A model generated the notes under the pieces. That model saw only the letters and a program-made list of their open reading frames with translations. It was not told the origin of the DNA and ran no database searches. The position numbers and the translations under genes were made by a program. A stretch of DNA of 28,699 nucleotides, from the NCBI RefSeq assembly GCF_001270495.1, contig NZ_LGUR01000270.1, forward strand, positions 1 to 28,699. Direction: 5' to 3'. The DNA comes from Streptomyces viridochromogenes. Lineage in GTDB: Bacteria; Actinomycetota; Actinomycetes; Streptomycetales; Streptomycetaceae. Shown piece by piece: positions 9,982 through 17,131 of this stretch (within the stretch, counting starts at the first letter, position 1; every line of letters starts with the position of its first letter).

Positions 9982-10683
9982 GTGGCCGAGACGGCGCTGA
10001 CCGGGACGACGGTGGCTGAGACGACGGTGGCCGAGGTGATGGCCGAACTGGCCGAGCTCGACGACCCCAAGATCCGCGCGGTGAACGAGAAGCACGGTGA
10101 CGATCACGGCGTGAACCTCGGCAAGCTGCGCGCGCTCGCCAAGCGGCTGAAGACGCAGCAGGACCTCGCGCGCCGGCTCTGGGAGACGGACGACACCGCG
10201 GCCAGGCTGCTGGCGCTGCTGATCTGCCGCCCGAAGGCGTTCACACGTGCCGAGCTGGACACGATGGTCCGCGAGGCGCGCACACCCAAGGTGCACGACT
10301 GGCTCGTGAACTACGTGGTCAAGAAGAGCCCGCACTCCGAAGAGCTGCGGTGGGCCTGGTTCGCCGATCCGGATCCCGTGGTCGCCAGTGCCGGCTGGGC
10401 GCTGACCACCGAACGCGTCGCGAAGAAGCCGGAGGGCCTCGACCTCCCCGGACTGCTCGACGTCATCGAGGCGGAGATGAAGGACGCCCCGGAGCGCCTG
10501 CAATGGGCGATGAACCACTGCCTGGCGCAGATCGGCATCGAGCACGCCGAGCACCGCACCCGTGCCCTCGCCATCGGTGAGCGCCTGGAGGTGCTCAAGG
10601 ACTACCCGACTTCCCCGGGCTGCACATCGCCGTTCGCGCCCGTCTGGATCACCGAGATGGTGCGCCGACAGGGCGGTGAATAG
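9982..10683 (+). CDS. AlkD-like HEAT-repeat (DNA alkylation repair family) protein
   Basis: The start is a GTG with AGGAGA at 9971-9976. The 233 residues are almost entirely helical, with the order of an AlkD/DNA_alkylation fold: VAEVMAELAELDDPKIRAVN, GVNLGKLRALAKRLK (like the GV...LR.LAK motif of the family), RLWETDDTAARLLALLICRP, VHDWLVNYVVKKSPHSEELR, WFADPDPVVASAGWAL, and a last repeat with RLQWAMNHCLAQIGI. AlkD enzymes excise bulky or positively charged alkylated bases by capturing the lesion from outside the helix. I cannot confirm the catalytic Asp/Trp/Arg trio, so a non-enzymatic HEAT protein is possible. The first 16 residues contain a TTVAE duplication encoded by a 15-bp tandem repeat at 10006-10035. 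Confidence 0.72.
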   Translation: MAETALTGTTVAETTVAEVMAELAELDDPKIRAVNEKHGDDHGVNLGKLRALAKRLKTQQDLARRLWETDDTAARLLALLICRPKAFTRAELDTMVREARTPKVHDWLVNYVVKKSPHSEELRWAWFADPDPVVASAGWALTTERVAKKPEGLDLPGLLDVIEAEMKDAPERLQWAMNHCLAQIGIEHAEHRTRALAIGERLEVLKDYPTSPGCTSPFAPVWITEMVRRQGGE

Positions 10684-10705
10684 CAGGGTGAACAGCAGGG
10701 TGAAC
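10682..10705. repeat. 12-bp tandem duplication after the AlkD-like gene
   Basis: AGCAGGGTGAAC occurs twice head to tail (10682-10693 and 10694-10705), starting in the stop codon of the preceding gene, with a partial third copy (GGCAGG) after it. It looks like replication slippage; no function is evident. Confidence 0.7.
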
Positions 10706-10796
10706 GGCAGGCGCGTGACTCCCTGACCGACGGTCGGACCGTGCGGCCGTGTGTGTGGCGGCCGAGCCGGGGCATTCGGATTGCCGGGAGGTCTGC

Positions 10797-11636
10797 ATGG
10801 ACTTGAGTGTGCGGGCAGGGGCCGGACGTTTCCGGGCCCGGCGGGCGGCGCGGGGTTCGGTCACCGAGGGGGCGGCGCGGGCCGGGCTGGCCGCCCGGGG
10901 AGTGATCTATCTGCTCGTCGGCGCGCTGGCGATTCAGGTCGCCTTCGGCGACACGAGCGAACAGGCCGACCGCGGCGGGGCCCTGGCGGAACTGTCGCAG
11001 AAGCCGTTCGGCGCGGTGCTGCTGTGGGCGCTGGGCATCGGACTGGTCGGCATGGCCCTGTGGCGGCTGTCCGAGGCGCTCTTCGGCTCCGTCGGGCGGG
11101 ACGGCCGCAGCGCGTCCAAGCGGCTGCTGGCGACCGTCCGCTTCGCGTTCTACGTCTTCGTCGCCTACTCCGTGCTGTCGTTCGCGGCGAGCCGGAACCA
11201 GAGCGGCGGCGGATCCAGCGACCAGCAGTCCCGGGACGCCACCGCCCGGGCCCTGGAGCTACCCGCCGGCCAGTGGCTGGTCGGCGCGGCCGGGATCGCC
11301 GTAGTCGTGGCCGGTGGCTGGATCGTCGTACGGGCCATCCTGCGCAAGTACCACGACAAGCTCAGGCTCGGGCAGATGAGCCACCGGACACGGCAGCTGG
11401 TGGACGTCACCGGCGTGGCCGGCGGCGCCGCCCGGGGGCTGGTGTTCGCCGTGGCCGGCGTCTTCGCCGTCCGCGCGGCCATCGCCTACGAACCCGACCG
11501 GGCCAAGGGGCTGGACGACACCCTGCGCACCTTCGCCGACACCCCCCTCGGCCCCTGGCTGCTGGTCTGCGTCGCGGCCGGGCTGGTGCTGTTCGGCGTG
11601 TTCTCCTTCGCCATGGCCCGCTGGCGACGGGTCTGA
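10797..11636 (+). CDS. DUF1206 membrane protein
   Basis: This 279-residue integral membrane protein contains three copies of a two-helix unit, as in DUF1206: AARAGLAARGVIYLLVGALA, then RLLATVRFAFYVFVAYSVLSF, then VAGGAARGLVFAVAGVFAVRA, each with an Ala-Arg-Gly start and followed by a second hydrophobic segment (FGAVLLWALGIGLVGMALWRL; WLVGAAGIAVVVAGGWIVVRA; WLLVCVAAGLVLFGVFSFAMA). ATG 10797 follows GGGAGG at 10786-10791. The function of the family is unknown. It stands alone, convergent with the APH-fold gene across the tandem-repeat region. Confidence 0.9.
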   Translation: MDLSVRAGAGRFRARRAARGSVTEGAARAGLAARGVIYLLVGALAIQVAFGDTSEQADRGGALAELSQKPFGAVLLWALGIGLVGMALWRLSEALFGSVGRDGRSASKRLLATVRFAFYVFVAYSVLSFAASRNQSGGGSSDQQSRDATARALELPAGQWLVGAAGIAVVVAGGWIVVRAILRKYHDKLRLGQMSHRTRQLVDVTGVAGGAARGLVFAVAGVFAVRAAIAYEPDRAKGLDDTLRTFADTPLGPWLLVCVAAGLVLFGVFSFAMARWRRV

Positions 11637-11687
11637 GCTGACAGGGCTGAGCCGCGTCCGAACGGGCCGGACAGCTGCGGGAACCGT

Positions 11688-11843
11688 CCCGCTCGGTCCG
11701 CTTAGCCCGCGCGGAGCCCGCTCGGTCTGCGCGGAGCCCGCTCGGTCCGCTCAGCCCGCGCGGAGCCCGCTCGGTCCGCGCGGAGCCCGCTCGGTCTGCT
11801 CGGCCCGCGCAGAGCCCGCTCGGCCCCCACTCAGCCCACTCAG
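11688..11843. repeat. Alternating 29/20-bp tandem repeat in a convergent intergenic region
   Basis: Six contiguous units begin CCCGCTCGG: 11688-11716 (29 bp), 11717-11736 (20), 11737-11765 (29), 11766-11785 (20), 11786-11814 (29) and a degenerate 11815-11843 (29). The 29-bp units carry an extra nine-base insert (such as CTTAGCCCG or CTCAGCCCG) before CGCGGAG; the higher-order period is 49 bp. The array fills almost all of the gap between the two converging genes and reaches the last codons of the kinase gene. The palindrome TCCGCGCGGA at 11775-11784 shows that single units can fold. Confidence 0.85.
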
Positions 11844-12703
11844 AACGGATACCACCGCACCGTCTCGTCCCCCTCCCGCAATGACGCCACCCGCCGCTCG
11901 AACTCCGCCAACGCCTTCGGGTTGCTCGGCGCATGCTGGGCGACCCAAGCGCAACTCGCCGTCTCCCGTGCCCCGCGCAGCACCGAGCACCCCTCCCACT
12001 CCCGCACATCCCAGCCGTACGTCTCGACAAACGACTGGTAGGCCGCCGCGGGCAACCCGTACCGGTCACGCGAGAGCGCCATGACCACCAGGTCGTGCTC
12101 GCGCAGATCGGCCGAGAAGGTCTCCAGATCCACCAGCACCGGCCCGTCCGGCCCGACATGCACATTGCGCGGCAGCGCATCCCCATGGATCGGCCCCGGC
12201 GGCAGCTGAGGGGTCAGCCCCGCAGCGGCCGCCGCGAAGCCGTCCCGCCGCTCCCGCAGATACGCCGCGTCCGCCGGGTCGACCGCGTCCCCCGCGAGCC
12301 GCAGCCACCGCTCCACGCCACCCAGCAACTCACGGGCCGGCAGATCGAACGAGGGCGTGGGCAGGGCGTGCACGACCCGTAGCAGTTCGGCCAAATCCCG
12401 TGGCTCGGCGGGCCGTACGGGATCGGGCAGCCGGTGCCACACGGTCACCGGGTGCCCCTCCACCAGCAGGGCCTTCGGCTCGGCGGCCCGCACGGCCGGC
12501 ACGCCCGCCTCGGCCAGCCACTCCGCGATGTCCAGTTCGCGCCGCGCGCGGCCCAGGAGTTCGGCGTCGCGGCCCACCTTGACGACCAGGTCACCGGCGG
12601 CGAACACCGCGTTCTCGCCCAGCGCGAGCAGTCGCGCGTCCCGCGCCGAAACGGGCAGTACCGCCGCCTCGGTCAGTACGTCCCGTGCCCGCACCTCGTC
12701 CAT
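11840..12703 (-). CDS. APH-fold phosphotransferase (aminoglycoside phosphotransferase family)
   Basis: This 287-residue kinase-like protein has a small lobe with GENAVFAAGDLVVKVGRD (nucleotide loop and lysine), the catalytic loop HGDALPRN (His173, Asp175, Asn180) and the metal-binding Asp192 in VLVDLETFS. The family phosphorylates aminoglycosides, macrolides, homoserine, choline and other small hydroxyl compounds, so the substrate is open; the divergent type without close APH(3') hallmarks suggests a housekeeping kinase rather than a resistance enzyme. The ATG at 12703 follows GGAGG seven bases upstream. Its end lies in the last unit of the tandem repeat. Confidence 0.85.
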   Translation of the reverse strand: MDEVRARDVLTEAAVLPVSARDARLLALGENAVFAAGDLVVKVGRDAELLGRARRELDIAEWLAEAGVPAVRAAEPKALLVEGHPVTVWHRLPDPVRPAEPRDLAELLRVVHALPTPSFDLPARELLGGVERWLRLAGDAVDPADAAYLRERRDGFAAAAAGLTPQLPPGPIHGDALPRNVHVGPDGPVLVDLETFSADLREHDLVVMALSRDRYGLPAAAYQSFVETYGWDVREWEGCSVLRGARETASCAWVAQHAPSNPKALAEFERRVASLREGDETVRWYPF

Positions 12704-12739
12704 CGTCCGCCTCCGTGTCCCGCCCGGCCTGTCCCACAT

Positions 12740-12783
12740 CGATACCTAATGATCCGTACCGGTGGCGTCCTTGATCCGTATCG
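12740..12783. promoter_or_regulatory. Repeated operator-like motif between APH-fold and sugar-permease genes
   Basis: TGATCCGTACCG (12750-12761) and TGATCCGTATCG (12772-12783) are direct repeats 22 bp apart (two helical turns), and CGATAC at 12740-12745 is the inverse of GTATCG at 12778-12783. The cluster lies in the 218-bp divergent gap and could be the binding array of a regulator of the sugar importer. A further possible -35, TTGACG, is at 12854-12859. Confidence 0.35.
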
Positions 12784-12921
12784 AGGGTGTCCAGTTCTCG
12801 CCACCCGCCGGTCAGTCTCGCATTTCCACAGGTCGGACCGCGTGCGCGCGGCCTTGACGGGGTACGGCGCCTTCACGACCATGACGGGGCCCACCCGAGC
12901 CGTGCAAAAGGGGCTGATTCC

Positions 12922-13857
12922 GTGACATCGGTGACCGAGGCGGAGAGGGCGGTGAGACCTGCGCCCGACCCGAAGGGACGGCGGCGCGTCACGGATCACG
13001 GTGCCTGGTTCCTCGTGCTCCCCGCGCTGATCCCGATCCTGATCCTGAGCGTCGGACCACTGCTCTACGGAATTCTGCTGTCCTTCACCGACGCCCAGTC
13101 CGGACGGACCCAGCCCACCCAGTGGATCGGCGGTCTCAACTTCCGGGATCTGCTGCACGACACGCTGTTCTGGGAGTCGTTCCGGATCGGCCTGGTCTGG
13201 GCCGTCGGGGTCACCGTGCCGCAGTTCCTGCTGGCGCTCGGCCTCGCCCTCCTCCTCAACCAGGATCTGCGGCTGCGCTGGCTGGCCCGCGCCCTCGCGA
13301 TCGTCCCCTGGGCCATGCCCGAGGTCGTCGTCGGCGTCATGTGGCGGCTGGTCTACAACCCCGACGCGGGCATCCTCAACGAGACGATCCGCGACCTGGG
13401 CCTCGGCGACGGCCGCGACTGGCTCAGTGGGCTCGGCACCGCCCTGCCCGCCGTGATCGTCGTGGGTGTCTGGGCGGGGATGCCGACCACCACGGTCGCC
13501 CTGCTCGCCGGACTGCAGAACACCCCGCGCGAACTGCACGAGGCGGCGGCCGTGGACGGCGCCGGCGCCTGGCGCCGCTTCCGCACCGTCACCTGGCCCG
13601 CCCTCCGGCCGGTCGCCCTCGCCATCACGGCCCTCAACCTGATCTGGAACTTCAACTCCTTCGCCCTGGTCTACGTACTGACCAGCGGCGGCCCCGGCGG
13701 CCGCACCCGGCTGCCCATGCTCTTCGCCTACGAAGAGGCCTTCCGCTACGGCCAGTTCGGCTACGCGGCGGCCATGGGATGCGTGATGGTCGCGGTGATC
13801 TCGATACTCCTCGCCGTGTTCCTGGCCGGCCGTCTCAAGGGAGGTGACGAGGCGTGA
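12922..13857 (+). CDS. Sugar ABC transporter permease (MalF type)
   Basis: This 311-residue inner-membrane subunit begins at a GTG (12922) after AAAAGGGG at 12907-12914. Six helices are visible from AWFLVLPALIPILILSVGPL to AAMGCVMVAVISILLAVFLAG. The EAA loop that docks the ATPase is ELHEAAAVDGAGAWRRF, and the LTSGGPGGRT loop is typical of MalF-type (CUT1) permeases. It overlaps the next permease by four bases and forms a three-gene operon with it and the binding lipoprotein. No ATPase is encoded nearby; in streptomycetes a shared MsiK ATPase usually serves such systems. Confidence 0.92.
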   Translation: MTSVTEAERAVRPAPDPKGRRRVTDHGAWFLVLPALIPILILSVGPLLYGILLSFTDAQSGRTQPTQWIGGLNFRDLLHDTLFWESFRIGLVWAVGVTVPQFLLALGLALLLNQDLRLRWLARALAIVPWAMPEVVVGVMWRLVYNPDAGILNETIRDLGLGDGRDWLSGLGTALPAVIVVGVWAGMPTTTVALLAGLQNTPRELHEAAAVDGAGAWRRFRTVTWPALRPVALAITALNLIWNFNSFALVYVLTSGGPGGRTRLPMLFAYEEAFRYGQFGYAAAMGCVMVAVISILLAVFLAGRLKGGDEA

Positions 13858-14687
13858 GGACCAGCCGAACCGGCCGCGCCGGCCAGTACCTCGCCCTGCT
13901 CGCCTACCTCCTCTTCCTCGCCCTCCCCTTCCTCTGGCTGATCTCCACCGCCTTCAAACCCCCGCGCGAGCTGGGCAGTCTGCACCCCACCTGGATCCCG
14001 AAGGACCCCACCCTCGCCAACTTCCGCCAGGCCTTCGACGAGCAGCCCCTGCTGCACGCCGCGCTCAACTCCCTGATCGCCGCGCTCGGCGCCGCGCTGA
14101 TCGCCGTACTGCTCGCGACCCCGATGGCGTACGTCATGGCCCGCCGCCGCACCCCGCTCGCGCGCGCGGCGACCGGCTGGGTGGTCGTCAGCCAGGCGTT
14201 CCCGCTGGTGCTGCTGATCATCCCGCTGTTCCTGGTGCTGAAGAACCTGCGGCTGATCAACTCGGTGCCGGGACTGATCATGGTGTACGTGGTCTGGGCG
14301 CTGCCGTTCGCGCTGTGGATGCTCGTCGGGTACGTCCGTGCCGTGCCGCCCGAGCTGGAGGAGGCGGCGGCGGTCGACGGGGCGGGGCGGGTGCGGACGC
14401 TGGTGTCGGTGACCGCGCCGCTGCTGGCGCCGGGGATCGTGGCGACGGCGCTGTTCGCGTTCGTCACGGCGTGGAACGAGTTCTTCTTCGCGCTCGTCCT
14501 GCTGAAGACGCCGGAGAAACAGACCCTGCCGGTCGTCCTCACCCACTTCATCGGCGCGGAGGGGGTCGCGGACCTCGGCCCGCTGGCCGCCGCCGCGTTC
14601 CTCGCGACGCTGCCCTCACTGGTCGTGTTCGCGGTCATCCAGCGGCGGATCACAGGCGGCATGCTCACCGGGGCGGTGAAGAGCTGA
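13854..14687 (+). CDS. Sugar ABC transporter permease (MalG type)
   Basis: The GTG start at 13854 overlaps the upstream TGA (GTGA), indicating coupled translation. The 277 residues include LISTAFKPPRELGS after the first helix, the typical periplasmic stretch NFRQAFDEQPLLHAALNS, and the EAA loop ELEEAAAVDGAGRVRT, followed by TAWNEFFFALVLLKTPEKQT, a conserved MalG-type segment. It pairs with the MalF-type protein to form the channel of a carbohydrate importer. Its stop shares one base with the next gene's ATG (TGATG). Confidence 0.93.
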   Translation: MRTSRTGRAGQYLALLAYLLFLALPFLWLISTAFKPPRELGSLHPTWIPKDPTLANFRQAFDEQPLLHAALNSLIAALGAALIAVLLATPMAYVMARRRTPLARAATGWVVVSQAFPLVLLIIPLFLVLKNLRLINSVPGLIMVYVVWALPFALWMLVGYVRAVPPELEEAAAVDGAGRVRTLVSVTAPLLAPGIVATALFAFVTAWNEFFFALVLLKTPEKQTLPVVLTHFIGAEGVADLGPLAAAAFLATLPSLVVFAVIQRRITGGMLTGAVKS

Positions 14688-15973
14688 TGCGTACGAGACT
14701 TCTGACGGCCCTGGTTCTGCCCATGGCCCTGCTGCTCGCCGGATGCGGCGGCGACGACGGCGGCGGTTCCGACGGCAGGATCACCCTGCGCTTCCAGTCC
14801 CTGGCCTGGCAGGAGGAGTCGGTCGAGGTCAACAAGGAGCTGGTGAAGGAGTGGAACGCGACCCATCCGGACGTCAAGGTCGAGTATGTCCAGGGAAGCT
14901 GGGACAGCGTCCACGACCAGCTGCTCACCTCCTTCGAGGGCGGTGAGGCCCCCGACATCATCCACGACGCCTCGGACGACCTCGCGGACTTCGCGTACGG
15001 CGGCTACCTCGCCGATCTGACCGACCTGCTGCCCCAACGGCTCAAGTCCGACATCCCCCGGCGCAGTTGGGACACGGCGACCTTCGACGGCCGGATCTAC
15101 GGGGTGCCGTTCCTCCAGGAGCCGCGGGTGCTCATCGCCAACGCGAAGTGGCTGAAGGAGGCGGGCGTACGCGTCCCCACCCCCGAACAGCCCTGGAGCT
15201 GGGCCGAGTTCCGGAAGGTCACCGAGGAGCTGAGCGGGGACGGCAGGTACGGCGTCGCCTGGCCGCTCAAGGAGCCCGTCTCCGCCTCCCTCAACCTGTC
15301 GCTGTCGGCCGGCGGACAGCTCTTCCACCGAGGCGCCGACGGCAAGGTGACCGTGCGCTTCGAGACGGGTGACGAGGTGATGCCGCGCACCGTCCACGAC
15401 CAGGTCAACGCCGACCGCAGCGCGTCGCCCACCACCCTGGGCAGCGGCGGCTCGGACACGTTGCCCGGCTTCTTCGGCGGCCGTTACGCGATGGTCCCGC
15501 TCGGCTTCTCGTACCGCCAGCAGATCGTGCAGCAGGCGCCGAAGGGCTTCGACTGGCAGGTGCTGCCCGCCCCGGCGGGCGCCGACGGGCTCGCCCAGGG
15601 CGTCAGTCCGCAGACCCTGTCCATCGCCGAGGACAGCCCGCACCAGCGGGAGGCCGCCGAGTTCATCGACTTCCTGCTCCGGCCCGGGAACATGGTCCGG
15701 CTGGCGCTGGGCGACTGGATGCTGCCGACCGGGACCCGGGCCCTGAAGGACCCGGCCCTGCACACGGCCGAGAACGACTGGGCCACCGGCACCGCCCTCG
15801 CCGCGCATCTGCGGTCGGCGCCCGCGCAGTCCGTGCGGGGCTATCCAGAGTGGAAGGACAAGGTCGCCACACCGGCCTTCCAGGAGTACTACAGCGGAGC
15901 CATCGGGCTCGGCGAGCTGCATGAACGCCTGGAGGACGACGGGAACCTGGTGCTCGCCCGCTACCAGCGCTGA
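14687..15973 (+). CDS. Extracellular sugar-binding lipoprotein of the ABC importer
   Basis: The 428-residue protein has a lipoprotein signal (LLLAGC, Cys20) and a type I solute-binding fold: ITLRFQSLAWQEESVEVNKE, WNATHPDVKVEYVQGSWDSV, and the hinge-region AYGGYLADLTDLLP. It should deliver an oligosaccharide or sugar to the two permeases just upstream. The operon order permease-permease-binding protein is less common than binding protein first. The ligand is not predictable, and no glycosidase or LacI/ROK regulator is beside it to hint at one. The gene ends 13 bases before the macrolide-resistance promoter region. Confidence 0.93.
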   Translation: MRTRLLTALVLPMALLLAGCGGDDGGGSDGRITLRFQSLAWQEESVEVNKELVKEWNATHPDVKVEYVQGSWDSVHDQLLTSFEGGEAPDIIHDASDDLADFAYGGYLADLTDLLPQRLKSDIPRRSWDTATFDGRIYGVPFLQEPRVLIANAKWLKEAGVRVPTPEQPWSWAEFRKVTEELSGDGRYGVAWPLKEPVSASLNLSLSAGGQLFHRGADGKVTVRFETGDEVMPRTVHDQVNADRSASPTTLGSGGSDTLPGFFGGRYAMVPLGFSYRQQIVQQAPKGFDWQVLPAPAGADGLAQGVSPQTLSIAEDSPHQREAAEFIDFLLRPGNMVRLALGDWMLPTGTRALKDPALHTAENDWATGTALAAHLRSAPAQSVRGYPEWKDKVATPAFQEYYSGAIGLGELHERLEDDGNLVLARYQR

Positions 15974-15986
15974 CGCGAGGCCGACG

Positions 15987-16024
15987 TAATTCGGTTGCCC
16001 GCGTCACCCGGCCACGCCTAGCGT
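15987..16024 (+). promoter_or_regulatory. Promoter of the macrolide-resistance leader, WblC/WhiB7-like
   Basis: TTGCCC (15995-16000) and TAGCGT (16019-16024) are separated by 18 bp, and the AT-rich block TAATT (15987-15991) ends three bases before the -35, in otherwise GC-rich DNA. That AT-block-CGG-TTG layout is the known signature of WhiB7 (WblC in Streptomyces) activated promoters, which respond to ribosome-targeting antibiotics. The predicted transcript starts at or next to the GTG at 16032. That WblC really controls it is inference. Confidence 0.6.
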
Positions 16025-16031
16025 GCCGTCC

Positions 16032-16145
16032 GTGGCAGCGAACAACGCGATCTGCATCTCCGGTCACGGCCGGGGCTACGCGCACTCCGTACGGATGCGC
16101 CGCGGCCCCGGAGCCCTGACCGGCCCGGGGAGCCACGCCCGCTGA
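16032..16145 (+). CDS. Leader peptide of the erm-type gene (37 codons)
   Basis: A GTG placed seven bases after the predicted -10 opens a 37-codon frame ending in TGA at 16143-16145; with no room for a ribosome site it should be read from a leaderless transcript. Residues 17-24 read AHSVRMRR. The macrolide-arrest leader ErmDL contains HSMRLR, so the HS-x-R-x-R core matches and supplies the Arg-x-Arg motif at which macrolide-bound ribosomes stall. The Arg21-Met22-Arg23 codons (16092-16100) lie in the loop of the first attenuator hairpin. This short frame would be missed by standard gene finders. Low database conservation is possible, since only the arrest motif need be kept. Confidence 0.6.
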   Translation: MAANNAICISGHGRGYAHSVRMRRGPGALTGPGSHAR

Positions 16146-16256
16146 TCCGCCGATCGGCATCCGCCGATCCGTCGCGGCCCGCAACTCCTCGTTCTTTCTC
16201 TGTCTTCCGGTCAGGGCCTTCGTCTGCCCTCCTCCCTCTCCACGGAAGACAAGGAC
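16060..16256 (+). promoter_or_regulatory. Antibiotic-responsive attenuator upstream of the erm-type gene
   Basis: Three mutually competing pairings can be read. Stem 1:2 pairs CCGGTCA (16060-16066) with TGACCGG (16117-16123), extended by CCGGGGC (16070-16076) with GCCCCGG (16105-16111). Stem 2:3 pairs GCCCTGACCGG (16113-16123) with CCGGTCAGGGC (16207-16217), 11 bp without mismatch. Stem 3:4 pairs TGTCTTCCG (16201-16209) with CGGAAGACA (16243-16251), touching the ribosome site AAGGAC (16251-16256). A ribosome stalled at the RMR codons would open 1:2, let 2:3 form, and weaken 3:4. Segments 3 and 4 share only three bases with stem 2:3, so the switch may also act on transcription. Confidence 0.6.
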
Positions 16257-16264
16257 CGCAGGCC

Positions 16265-17053
16265 ATGGCCCGCCCCACCCGCGTATCCCGCGCGCTCTCC
16301 CAGAACTTCCTCGCCGACCGCGCCGCCGCCGGACAGCTCGCCCGGCAGGCTGTACCGCACGGACGCCAGGCACCCCTGCTGCTCGAAGTCGGCGCCGGAA
16401 AAGGCGCGTTGACCGAGCTGCTCGCCCCGCGCTGTCGACGCCTACTCGCCTACGAGATCGACCCGCGGCTCGTTCCGGCGCTGCGTACGCGCTTCTCGCA
16501 CACGCCTCAGGTCCACGTCATCGACGAGGACTTCCTCGCCGCACGACCCCCGCGCACACCGTTCTCCGTCGCGGGGAACGTGCCCTTCTCCCGCACCGCC
16601 GCCATCGTCGACTGGTGCCTGCGGGCGCCCGACCTCACCGACGCCACCCTCCTCACCCAGCTTGAATACGCCCGCAAACGCACGGGTGACTACGGCAGTT
16701 GGAGTCGGCTCACGGTCCTGACCTGGCCCCGCTACGAGTGGCGGCTGGTCGGCCGTGTCGGGCGGCACAGTTTCCGGCCCGTGCCCCGCGTGGACGCGGG
16801 GATCGTACGGATCGAGCGGCGCCGCACCCCGCTGCTCGACGCCGCCGCGTACGCGGGCTGGCGGAACCTGGTCGAGCTGGGCTTCTCCGGGGTGGGCGGC
16901 TCGCTGCGCGCGTCGTTGTGCCGGGCCCACGCGAGGCGGCGGGTCGACGCGGCGTTCCGTGCGGCACGCCTCGACGCGAGGGTCCTCGTCGGCGAGGTGC
17001 CGCCGGGGGCGTGGCTGAGGCTGCACGAGGCGCTGGCGGTGCGGGGGTCATGA
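16265..17053 (+). CDS. lrm: 23S rRNA (adenine-N6) methyltransferase, Erm family (Lrm-like)
   Basis: This 262-residue enzyme should methylate A2058 of 23S rRNA, giving resistance to macrolides, lincosamides and streptogramin B. The Rossmann fold begins with SRALSQNFLADRAAA and the SAM motif EVGAGKGALTELLAP (residues ~40-54); the acidic YEID is at the ribose-binding strand; the target-adenine motif is GNVPFSR (the family form is N-[IVL]-P-[FY]). The C-terminal helical part carries the FRPVPRVDAGIVRI signature. The ATG at 16265 follows AAGGA at 16251-16255. The order methyltransferase then glycosyltransferase is that of the Streptomyces lividans lrm-mgt pair, which is why I use that name. Lrm is a monomethylase and Erm(E) a dimethylase; sequence alone does not decide which this is. 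Confidence 0.9.
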   Translation: MARPTRVSRALSQNFLADRAAAGQLARQAVPHGRQAPLLLEVGAGKGALTELLAPRCRRLLAYEIDPRLVPALRTRFSHTPQVHVIDEDFLAARPPRTPFSVAGNVPFSRTAAIVDWCLRAPDLTDATLLTQLEYARKRTGDYGSWSRLTVLTWPRYEWRLVGRVGRHSFRPVPRVDAGIVRIERRRTPLLDAAAYAGWRNLVELGFSGVGGSLRASLCRAHARRRVDAAFRAARLDARVLVGEVPPGAWLRLHEALAVRGS

Positions 17054-17094
17054 GACCGGGTCGCACGAGAAAACGGGTCGTACGTGAAACCGTG

Positions 17095-17124
17095 TTGCAC
17101 GAGACGTATCGTCTCGCTTAGGGT
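17095..17124 (+). promoter_or_regulatory. mgt promoter with a TetR-type operator in the spacer
   Basis: TTGCAC (17095-17100) and TAGGGT (17119-17124) are 18 bp apart, and the ATG at 17132 lies seven bases beyond the -10, so mgt is probably leaderless. The spacer is filled by a perfect 17-bp dyad, CGAGACG-TAT-CGTCTCG (17100-17116), the form often bound by TetR-family repressors. A second copy of the half-site context, TCGCACGAGA (17061-17070) against TTGCACGAGA (17095-17104), lies 34 bp upstream. No tetR gene is in the window. Confidence 0.6.
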
Positions 17125-17131
17125 CGGCTGC

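Noticed and set aside
11688..11843. CRISPR array
   Set aside because: The units are contiguous with no unique spacers and alternate between 29 and 20 bp; no cas genes are present.
13904..15922. 672-codon minus-strand open frame opposite the sugar permease and binding-protein genes
   Set aside because: Antisense shadow of three well-recognised genes; no recognisable family and unusual composition.
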